From Planctomycetota bacterium (lineage in GTDB: Bacteria; Planctomycetota; Phycisphaerae; UBA1845): DNA of 19,789 nt. Positions 7,663 to 15,943 of this stretch are shown here, piece by piece (the first letter of the stretch is position 1; each line of letters begins with the position of its first letter). The stretch spans positions 1 through 19,789 of the forward strand of contig JADFRH010000006.1 of the NCBI GenBank assembly GCA_022561415.1. The letters are read 5' to 3'. Below the pieces are notes generated by a model. It did not search any database. It was not told the origin of the DNA and worked only from the letters and a program-made list of their open reading frames with translations. The position numbers and the translations under genes are program-made.

Positions 7663-7808
7663 CACCCCGCGAACGTGTTCGGCGACCACGGGGGTTTTCC
7701 CGGTCGGTTCCGTTTGGTACGCTACGGCCTGACTCATCCCGGCCCGTGCGCCGACCCGGACCATTCGTCGAGCCTGCGGCCGACCGGACAACACTGGAGG
7801 ATTTGACC

Positions 7809-9965
7809 ATGAACCTGCCCGCATTTTTCACGACCTTAGTTTCCCTTGCAGCCCTGGCGCCGGCCGCACCGCCCGCCACGAACAAGGCCAAAGTCTCGGA
7901 CACCTTTTTCGGCGTCAAGGTCAGCGAAAACTACCGGTGGCTCGAAGACGCGAAGAACCCCGAGATTCGCGCGTGGAGCGACGCACAGAACGTGCATGCG
8001 CGGAGCGTTCTCGACAATCTGCCGAACGTCGATGCGATTCGGAAGCGTGTCACGGAGATTCTCGCGGCCCGAACCGCCAGCTACGGCGGCGTGCTTCATC
8101 GAAACGGAACGTTTTTCGCCTTCAAGCGGCGGCCGCCCAAGCAGCAGTCGTTTCTGATCGTGACGAATTCGTGGAGCGACACGAGCAGCGAGCGCGTGCT
8201 GGTCGATCCCAACGTGCTCGACACTACCGGTTCCACAACGATCGACTGGTTCGTTCCCTCACCGGATGCCAAGCTCACGGCCGTTTCGCTGTCGCGCGGC
8301 GGGACCGAATCGGGCGACGTGTACATCTACGACACCGCCACCGGGAAGGAAGTGTACGAAGTGATTCCTCGCGTCAACGGCGGTACGGCCGGTGGTGACA
8401 TCGCATGGTCGCCCGACGGAGCAGGTTTTTTCTACACACGTTATCCACGCGGAAACGAGCGACCGCGGCGCGCCGTGGCCGACATGGATTTCTATCAGCA
8501 GGTCTACTACCACAAGCTCGGCACGCCGACCGCGTCGGATCGATACGAGATCGGTCGAGAGTTCCCGCGCATCGCCGAAGTTCAGCTCGACATGGACCCC
8601 GCGACGGGTCGGGTGCTGGCGACCGTGCAGGACGGTGACGGGGGAGAATTCGCCCATTACCTGAGAATGGCGAACGGCATGTGGCAGCAGTTCAGTGAGT
8701 TCGGCGACCGAACGATCCAGGCCGTCTTCGGAAGCAATAACGACCTGTTTGCGCTCACCCGCAAGAATGCCCCGCGCGGCAAGATCGTACGCATGACGAT
8801 TCCGACGCTCGACGTGAGTCTGGGCGAAACCATCATCCCGGAAGGAAAAGACACGATCGTCTCGTCATTCATGGGGGCGCCTTCGATCCTGGCGACGGAC
8901 ACACGGCTGTACGTCGAGTACCAACTCGGCGGTCCTTCGGAGATTCGCGTTTTCGATCATCACGGCAAGTCCATGCCGGGGCCGAAGCAATTGCCGGTCT
9001 CCTCGGTCTATGGGTTCGCTCGGCTGACCGGAGACGACATCCTGTTCGGCAACAGCTCCTACGTGACACCCTCCGCACGGTATCGATTCAACGCCAAGAG
9101 TGGCAGGACCGAGAAGACGGCCTTCGTCTCGGAATCCGTGGTGAATCTCGACGACGCCAAGGTCGTCCGCGAGTTCGCGACCTCGAAAGACGGTACGAAG
9201 GTGCCGGTCAACATCATCATGCCCAAGGGCACGAAGCTGGACGGCTCGAACCCCTGCGTCGTCACCGGCTACGGCGGCTACGGCATCAGTCTGTCGCCCG
9301 GTTTTCGTTCCACCACGCGCATTTATCTGGATCAGGGCGTGGTTTACGCCATTGCCAACCTGCGCGGCGGCGGTGAATACGGCGAGCAGTGGCACCTCGA
9401 GGGCAACCTGACCAAGAAGCAAAACGTCTTCGACGACTTCTCGGCCGTGCTTCGCCACATGATCAAACGCAAGTACACGTCGTCGAAGCGGCTCATCATC
9501 ACCGGCGGCAGCAACGGCGGATTGCTTATGGGCGCGACCATGGTGCAAAACCCCAGGCTCATGAAGGCCGTCGTCTCACACGTGGGCATTTACGACATGC
9601 TCCGGGTCGAGCTATCGCCCAACGGCGCGTTCAACATTCCCGAGTTCGGCACGGTCACCAAAGAGGACCACTTCAAGGCGTTGTATGCCTACTCGCCGTA
9701 TCACAACGTCAGAAACGGCACGAGCTACCCGGCCACGCTCTTTCTGACGGGGGCGAACGATCCGCGCGTCGATCCGATGCAGTCGCGGAAGATGACCGCA
9801 CGGCTCCAAGCGGCCACGTCGTCAAAGGCGCCGATCCTGCTCCGCACCAGCGGCGACACAGGCCACGGCGGCGGCACGCCGCTCAACGAAAGAATCGCCC
9901 AGGCCGTCGATGTCTACGCGTTCATGTTCGATCAGTTGGGCATCGACTACCGAACCCCGAAGTAG
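7809..9965 (+). CDS. Exported S9A prolyl oligopeptidase
   Basis: Family S9A enzymes cut short peptides on the carboxyl side of proline. This 718-residue protein starts at ATG 7809 with GGAGG nine bases upstream, followed by a signal peptide (MNLPAFF through ALAPAAPPA), so it should act in the periplasm or outside. Residues about 25-75 match the family N-terminus (VSENYRWLEDAKNPEIRAW). A seven-blade beta-propeller spans about 75-440. The catalytic alpha/beta-hydrolase domain follows, with Ser568 in GGSNGG, Asp651 in GANDPRVD and His686 in TGHGGG. The GYGGYG loop and NLRGGGEYGEQWH are also diagnostic. The frame is open back to 7380, but that part overlaps the glycosyltransferase gene and lacks coding character. 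Substrate range is unknown. Confidence 0.95.
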   Translation: MNLPAFFTTLVSLAALAPAAPPATNKAKVSDTFFGVKVSENYRWLEDAKNPEIRAWSDAQNVHARSVLDNLPNVDAIRKRVTEILAARTASYGGVLHRNGTFFAFKRRPPKQQSFLIVTNSWSDTSSERVLVDPNVLDTTGSTTIDWFVPSPDAKLTAVSLSRGGTESGDVYIYDTATGKEVYEVIPRVNGGTAGGDIAWSPDGAGFFYTRYPRGNERPRRAVADMDFYQQVYYHKLGTPTASDRYEIGREFPRIAEVQLDMDPATGRVLATVQDGDGGEFAHYLRMANGMWQQFSEFGDRTIQAVFGSNNDLFALTRKNAPRGKIVRMTIPTLDVSLGETIIPEGKDTIVSSFMGAPSILATDTRLYVEYQLGGPSEIRVFDHHGKSMPGPKQLPVSSVYGFARLTGDDILFGNSSYVTPSARYRFNAKSGRTEKTAFVSESVVNLDDAKVVREFATSKDGTKVPVNIIMPKGTKLDGSNPCVVTGYGGYGISLSPGFRSTTRIYLDQGVVYAIANLRGGGEYGEQWHLEGNLTKKQNVFDDFSAVLRHMIKRKYTSSKRLIITGGSNGGLLMGATMVQNPRLMKAVVSHVGIYDMLRVELSPNGAFNIPEFGTVTKEDHFKALYAYSPYHNVRNGTSYPATLFLTGANDPRVDPMQSRKMTARLQAATSSKAPILLRTSGDTGHGGGTPLNERIAQAVDVYAFMFDQLGIDYRTPK

Positions 9966-10265
9966 GCGGAGGCGGACGCCGGACAGGAAACCGAAGTCCC
10001 GCATGTTGTGCGGATCAAGCGTTCTTCGCCTCTGGCGAAGGGCGGGGGACGGACACGGTGTCGGGTTCGTCTACCGAAATGGCAAGTAGGCTCGTCAGCA
10101 CGATGCGTACGGGCGCTTTCATCGATAATTTCAAGATCCCCACGAACCGGGATGGAATAGGGCTCTTCGCAAAGTCTTGTGCCTCGCGAATTCCGTTTGG
10201 GCCGATACTTTGGAAATGTCGCGCCCGGGTTGCATTTTCGCATCGCATGACTTTGGAGGCAGGAG
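9966..10265. other. 300-base non-coding gap after the peptidase gene
   Basis: This gap holds one REP-like hairpin unit near its left end (separate entry). Near its right end is the ribosome site GGAGGCAGGAG of the next gene. I found no convincing promoter pair, no RNA gene and no believable small gene in it. Confidence 0.5.
10022..10055 (+). repeat. REP-like hairpin unit, single copy
   Basis: The unit has the stem CTTCGCC (10024-10030), loop TCT, and GGCGAAG (10034-10040), followed by a G-rich tail and ACGGACA. It matches positions 13016-13049 at 31 of 34 bases; two of the differences are in the hairpin loop. It lies 57 bases after the peptidase stop and may also help end that transcript, although no T-run follows. 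Confidence 0.6.
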
Positions 10266-12005
10266 ATGTATTCAATGAACAACAAACAAAGTGAGGCCGC
10301 CCGGGCTCGGATGCGTTCCGGTCTTCGTTGCACGCTAGCGGCGATGGCTGTTGGCCTTTGCGTCGCTCCGGGGTCTGGCCAGTGCCTGGAAGAGCAAGCG
10401 CTGACAGCTTCCGACGCGGCGTCCGGAGACGGTTTCGGGGGCTCTGTCTCCATGAGCGCTGACACGGCTCTCGTGGGAGCACGGGGAGATCACTGCGCGG
10501 CTGGTCCAGCTTGTGGGTCGGCATATGTATATCGATTCAACGGGACCGGTTGGATTGAGGAACAGAAGCTGACTGCCTCCGACGCAGCACCGTATGCCAT
10601 ATTCGGAAACCACGTTTCTGTGAGCGGAAACGTAGCCGTCGTCGGCTCGGCTGGGTTCGAGGCAGTGTACGTCTTTCGATTCAATGGAACCTCTTGGATT
10701 GAAGAGCAGAAGCTGACCCCTTCTGACGGCAGGCCAAATGATTTCTTCGGGTTTTCCGTGTCCGTGAGCGAGAACACGATCTGGGTAGGGTCGCCACGCG
10801 AGTTCTTCAATTTCTGTGGGGCGGCATACGTATTTCGATACGATGGGAACTCTTGGGAAGAAGAGCAGATATTTGCACTTTCCGGCTTGGAGAACTCCTG
10901 CGGCTTCGGGTTTTCCGTATCCTTGAGTAGGAACACTGCCGTGGTTGGAGCATTTGGAGATGCCTGTACGAAAAACGTAAACGAGTACTGTGGTTCGGCA
11001 TACGTATACCACTTCGACGGAATCTCATGGGTCGAACAGCAACAGCTCGTCGCCTCTGACGCGAACACCGGCGACGACTTTGGGCATTCCGTTTCTGTTA
11101 GCGGGGATACGGTCGTGGTGGGTGCGCAAAGGGCCGACTGTTCGGCCGGCGTCGATTGTGGGGCGGCGTACGTGTTCCGCTTCAACGGAACTTCTTGGAT
11201 ACAGGAGCAGAGGCTTGTCGCTTCCGACGCGTCGGCGGGTGACCGTTTCGGACGCCCAGTTTCCATAAGCGGGCAGAAGGTTGCCATAGGGGCTAGCTAC
11301 GATGACTGCGCAACGGGCGCTGACTGCGGATCGGCGTATATGTTTCGGTATGACGGCACGTCTTGGATTCAAGAACAAAAGGTGACCGCGCCCGACCCGG
11401 AAGCGAGTCATCGTTACGGGTTTTCGGTCTCACAGAGCGACGATAAGTTCGTCGTGGGAAACAGCGGCGCCGACTGCTTAGCGGGAGAATCTTGCGGCTC
11501 CGCATACGTGTTCTCGTGCGCCGCTTCTGGGACCATAGTGAACTTCGATATCAAGCCGGACAGCTGCCCGAACATGGTCAATCCAAGAAGCAGAGGCGTC
11601 GTGCGTGCCGCCATCGTTGGTAGTCTGGACTTCGACGCGGTGACGATCGACCCGGACTCGCTAACGCTGGCCCGGGCCGATGGCGTGGGCGGTAGCGTGT
11701 CACCGCTTTCAGAGCGCGGAGGTCGCGGGATCGTCCTCAAGGACTTGTCCACACCGTTTGACGGTGAGCCGTGCGAATGTCACGACGCGAACCGGGACCG
11801 GATCGATGACCTTGCGCTGAAGTTTTCGACCACTGAGATGAATCGCGCGTTTCAGTTGAACGGCTTACGGCGCGGGACTACGATCGAACTCGTGTTGCAG
11901 GGCACCTTGCAAGACGGAACACCGTTTGAGGGCGCCGACTGCATCGTGATTCCGGGATCAGAGCGTACGTCGAATCGACGACACCTTTCCAGAAGGCCGA
12001 AGTAG
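10266..12005 (+). CDS. Secreted seven-blade FG-GAP propeller protein
   Basis: The 579-residue protein begins with a basic stretch and a hydrophobic signal (about 18-39). ATG codons at 10266 and 10275 are both served by GGAGGCAGGAG. Residues 40-420 hold exactly seven repeats of 48-58 residues, each with a W-x-E-x-Q start, an FG-x-x-VS-x-S strand, a VVG strand and an AYVFRF strand, so a closed seven-blade propeller is likely. Five of the seven repeats carry a cysteine pair before that strand, spaced C-x5-C or C-x7-C (for example DCSAGVDCG), probably disulfides. Residues 425-562 form a C-terminal domain starting VNFDIKPDSCPNMVNPRSRG, a module found at the ends of secreted proteins in environmental bacteria. 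FG-GAP proteins often bind surface ligands; this ligand is unknown. Confidence 0.85.
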   Translation: MYSMNNKQSEAARARMRSGLRCTLAAMAVGLCVAPGSGQCLEEQALTASDAASGDGFGGSVSMSADTALVGARGDHCAAGPACGSAYVYRFNGTGWIEEQKLTASDAAPYAIFGNHVSVSGNVAVVGSAGFEAVYVFRFNGTSWIEEQKLTPSDGRPNDFFGFSVSVSENTIWVGSPREFFNFCGAAYVFRYDGNSWEEEQIFALSGLENSCGFGFSVSLSRNTAVVGAFGDACTKNVNEYCGSAYVYHFDGISWVEQQQLVASDANTGDDFGHSVSVSGDTVVVGAQRADCSAGVDCGAAYVFRFNGTSWIQEQRLVASDASAGDRFGRPVSISGQKVAIGASYDDCATGADCGSAYMFRYDGTSWIQEQKVTAPDPEASHRYGFSVSQSDDKFVVGNSGADCLAGESCGSAYVFSCAASGTIVNFDIKPDSCPNMVNPRSRGVVRAAIVGSLDFDAVTIDPDSLTLARADGVGGSVSPLSERGGRGIVLKDLSTPFDGEPCECHDANRDRIDDLALKFSTTEMNRAFQLNGLRRGTTIELVLQGTLQDGTPFEGADCIVIPGSERTSNRRHLSRRPK

Positions 12006-12079
12006 CGGTCCGCCCTCGACGGTGAGGCACGGGTGCCCCCGCAGGCAAGGGACATCGAAACCGGGGCGCAGTCATCTGA

Positions 12080-12952
12080 CTACGCCTCGCGTACCCTTCG
12101 GCAAAGCGCCTCGGCCAGTCGGTTGGCGGCGGTTGGGCAGTGCCTGAAGAACATGGACGGCTCTACCATTTCGAGTTCGCTCAGGCGGAGTGCGCCGTCG
12201 TCCTCACGGAGAAAGTCCACCCGCGCGTAGAGCCACGGCCAGTGGACTTTGGCGACGATCGATCGTGCAAGGTCCAGTTCGAGCTCGCTCAGTTCGACCG
12301 GTTCGTCGCTGCCGCCGAAGTCGTCCTGCACGCGGTAGTCGCCCGGCACGGGAATCTTGCGAACGCAATGCGTGACCTGGCCGTCGATGAGGATCACCGA
12401 CAGCTCGCCTTCGGTCTCGACATTCGCGAGATAGGGCTGGAGCATCATCGACTCGCCTGCAAGCAACCGATCCAGATGGCGGGTGGCCAGCTCGATACCG
12501 TCGTCGGTCGCGTCGAACCGTAGCGTCTCACGGGCCGTCGCTCCGATGACCGGTTTGAGAAACGCCTTACTCCAGCCCCGCTTTGCCAGTGTGGGCTTCA
12601 AATCGACTTGGGCTCCGGTCTCGAGCCAGACGGTTTCGATAATCGAAACACCGCGTGACTCCAGATCGCGCAGATAGTGTTTGTCGGTGTTCCATTGCAC
12701 CAGCTCAAACGGATTGAACAACCGCGTCTGGGTGGCGACGCGGGCCGCCCACGCGACGAACGCCTCGTGATGATCCTGATAATCCCACGTCGTGCGGATC
12801 AAACACGCGTCGCAGCGGCCCCAATCGAACTCGCCGTCACGCCAGTCGGGATGAACGAGATCAACGCCGCGCTCGACCATCGCCGCGTGCAGCGGTTTGT
12901 CATCAACCTCCCAGTCGGGAAGGTTCGAGCAGGTGGCCAGGGCGATTCGCAT
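12080..12952 (-). CDS. ATP-grasp ligase, DcsG-like
   Basis: This 290-residue protein has the lay-out of the family that includes O-ureido-serine cyclo-ligase DcsG of cycloserine synthesis. It starts MRIALATC, has IRTTWDYQDHHEAFVAW near residues 52-68, WNTDKHYLRDLESRGV near 87-102, an ATP-binding lysine in AFLKPVIGATA, and the metal-binding end ARVDF and LRLSELEMVEPSMFF. Most relatives are unstudied, and no other cycloserine gene is nearby, so making an antibiotic is not implied; an amide or peptide ligation on a small molecule is the safer guess. The frame is open up to GTG 12970, but ATG 12952 matches where relatives start. No clear ribosome site is seen before either. It converges on the FG-GAP gene with 74 bases between them. 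Confidence 0.75.
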   Translation of the reverse strand: MRIALATCSNLPDWEVDDKPLHAAMVERGVDLVHPDWRDGEFDWGRCDACLIRTTWDYQDHHEAFVAWAARVATQTRLFNPFELVQWNTDKHYLRDLESRGVSIIETVWLETGAQVDLKPTLAKRGWSKAFLKPVIGATARETLRFDATDDGIELATRHLDRLLAGESMMLQPYLANVETEGELSVILIDGQVTHCVRKIPVPGDYRVQDDFGGSDEPVELSELELDLARSIVAKVHWPWLYARVDFLREDDGALRLSELEMVEPSMFFRHCPTAANRLAEALCRRVREA

Positions 12953-13005
12953 GTGGCTATCGTACGACACACCGCATCGTCGGCAACAAGTGCCGCATTT
13001 GTATT

Positions 13006-13126
13006 GGGTGCCCCATTCTTCGCCGTTGGCGAAGGGTGGGGGACGGACATGATGCCCGAGAGACGCGATGATTTCGAGATCGATCCATCCCCCACCCTTT
13101 TCGAGTACGAAAAGGATGGGGCACCC
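13006..13126. repeat. 121-bp inverted-repeat element (paired REP-like units)
   Basis: The ends are a perfect 11-bp inverted repeat, GGGTGCCCCAT (13006-13016) and ATGGGGCACCC (13116-13126). Inside, GGGTGGGGGA (13034-13043) is inverted as TCCCCCACCC (13088-13097). Each half has its own hairpin: CTTCGCC/GGCGAAG on the left and CCTTTTCG/CGAAAAGG on the right, so the stems differ while the borders are kept. The left half is repeated near 10022. No target-site duplication is obvious. It lies between the ATP-grasp and hydrolase genes and codes for nothing. Confidence 0.75.
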
Positions 13127-13167
13127 CCGCTAGGTGCGACACCAGCGTGGCACTTGCCCGACCAATC

Positions 13168-14079
13168 TTACTCGAATACGCCGAGAAGAAACTCTTCCAG
13201 CCGCTTGGTGAATTCCGGCGTGTAGGTGAACCCGGACTCGTTGTGTCCGCCGGGCGTCTCGATGAATTCCTTGGGATCCGCCGACGCATCAAAGAGGCGC
13301 CGCCCGTTCTCAAGCGGTATCAGCGTGTCCTCGCGGCCGTGAAAGAACAGCTTGGGGCAGGTGATCCGCCCGACCTTTGATAGCGAGTCATAGCGATAGC
13401 TCAAGATCAGCCGCACCGGCAGAAACCTGTAGTGCATCCGGCCGATGTCGGTGAGGCTTGTAAACGTCGATTCGGTAACCAGGGCGGCCGGCGTGTGTCG
13501 CGTGGCCAGCTCGATCGCGACTGCGCCTCCCAGCGATCGCCCGAACAGGGCGATGTGATCCGGTCTCTCACCGCGCGTCTCGGTCAGATAGCGCCATGCG
13601 GCCTCGGCATCTTCGTACGTGCCGGTCTCGCTGGGTTTTCCCTCGCTTCGGCCATACCCGCGATAGTCGATGATGAGCACATTGAGGCCCATGTTGTGCA
13701 GGAGCTTGACGCTGTGCAGGCGGCTGGTCATGTTGCCCGCGTTGCCGTGGAAGAAGATGATGTTACCGAAGGCGCGATCGTGCGGGACATGCCACGCAGC
13801 GATGTTTACGCCGTCGGCCGTGCGCAGGGTCAAGTCCTCGAACGCGAGTCCGACGTCGGTGGGCACGGCGTCGTAGCCCTTCGACGGGAAATAGATCAGC
13901 TTGGTTTGCAGGGCGGCTATGAGCACGCAGACACCCACGTAGGTTGCCAGAGCAATGACCAGCAGGCGCCGAACGCGGATTCTCGATCGATGCCGGCGTG
14001 GCCTGGTCCCCTTGGAGCGACCCTGGACCGCGTCCTGCGGGGCCGTGGGTGCGTCTCGATCATGGTCATCCTCGCCCAT
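13168..14079 (-). CDS. Membrane-anchored alpha/beta hydrolase (ABHD13/BEM46-like)
   Basis: The 303-residue protein has a long basic N-terminus, one membrane helix at about 39-57 (LLVIALATYVGVCVLIAAL), and the conserved LIYFPSKGYDAVP just after it. The hydrolase domain shows FFHGNAGN for the oxyanion region, DYRGYGRSEG, the nucleophile Ser182 in GRSLGG, Asp251 in HGREDTLIP and His279 in PGGHNE. Family members are serine hydrolases of mostly unknown substrate, often thought to act on lipids or acyl groups; here the domain probably faces the periplasm. I take ATG 14079; the open frame reaches 14196 but adds an unlikely Pro/Arg-rich leader. No strong ribosome site is visible. It is divergent from the lipoprotein gene; the gap contains TATAAT on the plus strand at 14141-14146 without a good -35. 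Confidence 0.85.
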   Translation of the reverse strand: MGEDDHDRDAPTAPQDAVQGRSKGTRPRRHRSRIRVRRLLVIALATYVGVCVLIAALQTKLIYFPSKGYDAVPTDVGLAFEDLTLRTADGVNIAAWHVPHDRAFGNIIFFHGNAGNMTSRLHSVKLLHNMGLNVLIIDYRGYGRSEGKPSETGTYEDAEAAWRYLTETRGERPDHIALFGRSLGGAVAIELATRHTPAALVTESTFTSLTDIGRMHYRFLPVRLILSYRYDSLSKVGRITCPKLFFHGREDTLIPLENGRRLFDASADPKEFIETPGGHNESGFTYTPEFTKRLEEFLLGVFE

Positions 14080-14283
14080 CGGAAGGTACTCTGGCGTCAC
14101 CGGCGCCCGGCAAGCCGGTCTCACCGGCACGACGGCAGCATATAATCTCGGCCAGCTCCTCACAAGATCGGTGGCGGTTCCGCACGTCGGCACCAAAGAT
14201 TCTCAAAACGGCTGTCGGCCGATCCGCCCGGTCGCACGTCCTGTAGGATGAGACCGAACGTCCTTGAAACCGAAAGGCAACCC

Positions 14284-15450
14284 ATGAGCACAAACCGATT
14301 AACCATAACGGCATCCCTGGTCATGTTGATTTGTCCCGCCTGCGTGCTACGCGAGGAGAAGATCACGATTTCGCGCAGCGGGGCGGCGTTGATCGAGCTG
14401 AAAATCACCGGCACCGAGGCCGAGCTGACCGGCGGCGACGCCATGCCCTCCTCGGACAGCGGATGGGAGGTCGAGCGGCGAATCAAGAAGGAGAACGATG
14501 AAGAAAAACTGGTGCTGACAACCTCGCGACGGATCGCGCCCGGCGAGGCCATGCCGGGTTCACTGGCCGACCCGGATGATCCCGATGCCGATCTCTATCT
14601 CGAATTCCCGACGGAGGTTCGCGTCGAACGGCGGGCCGACGGCACGTACTACTTCTTTCATCGATCGTACACGCCGCGCCGCTGGGCCTTTGTGCAATAC
14701 TGGCACGAGGTCTTCATGGACGACGACGTCAACAAGCTCGGCGAGACGCCGCTGGGCAAGTTGAATCGCGACGATCAACGCAGAATCATCCAGGCGTTCG
14801 CCAGTGTCGAGGCCCGTCGACAGGTGGAACTCGCGGGCACGGCCCTCCTGGAGTCCGGCGTGGACGTTCCCGTCGAGGAGATGCTTGGGGCTCGCCTGGC
14901 GCTGCTGGCGGTATACAAGAGCTATGACCTCCTATCGGGCGAAAACTCGGCGGTTGCCTTCGGCGAGGCAATGCTCGCGCCGGTCGAAACGGGTAACGCA
15001 GCGAACGACACAGACGAATTGGACCGCCTCATCGATGGGTGCGAAAGCGTGTCGGATGGCCGACGGGATGCCTGCTACGACGAGACGGCCACCAGCTTGT
15101 TTGACGAGGCGCGCTCCGCCTACACTGACTCGCTGCGTGACGGCGGGCACCTGACGCGTAGTGAACTCGCGGCGTTTTCGCGCAGCCACGATCGAGCACG
15201 AAGAAGGTACGAGATCACTGACGCGCTGGCGGGGCACCATTTCGAGACCACCGTCGTCATGCCCGGCACCATGGTCGCTCACAACGCCAACGAACTACAG
15301 CGCGACGAAAGCACCGGACAAACGGGCGTGATATGGCAATTCGACGGCCGGGCGTTCCGTGACCGAACGCACCAGCTCTGGGCCGTGTCGAGAGTCGGGT
15401 TCGACGAGGCGGACCGGGCGCGGAGTCCCAAGCATGATGACGATCGATAG
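14284..15450 (+). CDS. Putative lipoprotein of the sigma-factor operon
   Basis: I do not recognise the family. The 388-residue product has a short signal ending LICPAC, compatible with a lipobox (cysteine at residue 20), so the protein is probably attached to a membrane. The rest is acidic and soluble. Residues about 25-75 look like a beta-rich part (KITISRSGAALIELKITGTEAEL), with RVERRADGTYYFFHRSYTPRRWAF at about 120-143, then mostly helices, and a C-terminal VMPGTMVAHNANE followed by VIWQFDG. That VxPGxxxxxNA...WxF pattern resembles the end of other bacterial lipoproteins in which a fold closes on a WxF/Y strand. GAAAGG is nine bases before the ATG. The stop overlaps the sigma factor start by 17 bases, so the two are surely co-transcribed and the protein may be a target or a sensor of that regulator. 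Confidence 0.7.
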   Translation: MSTNRLTITASLVMLICPACVLREEKITISRSGAALIELKITGTEAELTGGDAMPSSDSGWEVERRIKKENDEEKLVLTTSRRIAPGEAMPGSLADPDDPDADLYLEFPTEVRVERRADGTYYFFHRSYTPRRWAFVQYWHEVFMDDDVNKLGETPLGKLNRDDQRRIIQAFASVEARRQVELAGTALLESGVDVPVEEMLGARLALLAVYKSYDLLSGENSAVAFGEAMLAPVETGNAANDTDELDRLIDGCESVSDGRRDACYDETATSLFDEARSAYTDSLRDGGHLTRSELAAFSRSHDRARRRYEITDALAGHHFETTVVMPGTMVAHNANELQRDESTGQTGVIWQFDGRAFRDRTHQLWAVSRVGFDEADRARSPKHDDDR

Positions 15451-15943
15451 CTCGCCAGGCCGCGAGTTCGAGCGGCACACCACGCAGATCTACGGCTGGG
15501 CCTATCGACTTCTGGGGCGTCATCACGACGCCCTGGATGTCGTTCAGGATGTCTTTCTGCGATGGGACGCCCAGTGCCTCCGCGAGACGCCCAAGCAGCC
15601 GCGCGGCTGGCTTCGGCGGGTGACGGTCAATCGGGCCATCGACCTGCGTCGGCAGCGCCGCGAGTCGGTCGATCCGCGCACCTGCGATGAATCCGCTGGT
15701 CGCGACGAGGATGCGATGCACATGGATCAGGACTCGCTTCGCGCCGACATCGCGCTGGCCTTGGACGGCCTGTCCAGTGGCCAACGCGGTGTCCTGATTG
15801 CCAAGATTTACGACGACATGACTTTTAGGGAAATCGCGACGGAGATGGAACTCGCCCTGTCCACGGTCAAGACACACTATCTGCGGGCGATTCGAGCGCT
15901 GCGGGACCGATTGGAGCCGCGTTGGGCTCAGGAGAAGACGTAA
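15434..15943 (+). CDS. ECF-type RNA polymerase sigma factor
   Basis: The 169-residue protein has only regions 2 and 4, as in extracytoplasmic-function sigma factors. Region 2 is residues about 14-65, with YGWAYRLLGRHHDALDVVQDVFLRW and the helix ending in RVTVNRAIDLRR. Region 4 is about 110-162, with LDGLSSGQRGVLIAKIYDDMTFREIA and the DNA-reading helix LALSTVKTHYLRAIRALR. Two ATGs at 15434 and 15437 lie inside the end of the lipoprotein gene; the open frame back to 15359 is overlap only. Its stop shares one base with the anti-sigma start (TAATG), a translational coupling arrangement. I found no clear GGAAC/CGT-type self-regulated promoter in front of the operon. Confidence 0.93.
   Translation: MMTIDSSPGREFERHTTQIYGWAYRLLGRHHDALDVVQDVFLRWDAQCLRETPKQPRGWLRRVTVNRAIDLRRQRRESVDPRTCDESAGRDEDAMHMDQDSLRADIALALDGLSSGQRGVLIAKIYDDMTFREIATEMELALSTVKTHYLRAIRALRDRLEPRWAQEKT

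Noticed and set aside
7380..7808. Upstream extension of the prolyl oligopeptidase frame by 143 codons
   Set aside because: It overlaps the glycosyltransferase end, is Arg/Pro-rich, and would bury the signal peptide. GGAGG marks ATG 7809 as the start.
8865..9548. 227-codon minus-strand frame within the peptidase gene
   Set aside because: It is complementary to the catalytic domain of a well-conserved gene and has no features of its own.
10490..11287. 265-codon minus-strand frame with apparent repeats
   Set aside because: Its repeats are only the mirror of the FG-GAP repeats on the plus strand.
12024..12045. GGCACGGGTGCC hairpin between the convergent FG-GAP and ATP-grasp genes
   Set aside because: The stem is only four or five bases and no T-tract follows, so I do not call a terminator. 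It may be a remnant of the GGGTGCCCC repeat, but the match is too short.
13432..14145. 237-codon plus-strand frame opposite the hydrolase
   Set aside because: The hydrolase triad and anchor are on the minus strand. The plus frame shows no family pattern.
14141..14146. Perfect TATAAT upstream of the lipoprotein gene
   Set aside because: No acceptable -35 lies 15-19 bases upstream on the plus strand, and the distance to the gene is 137 bases. The overlapping minus-strand match is also weak.
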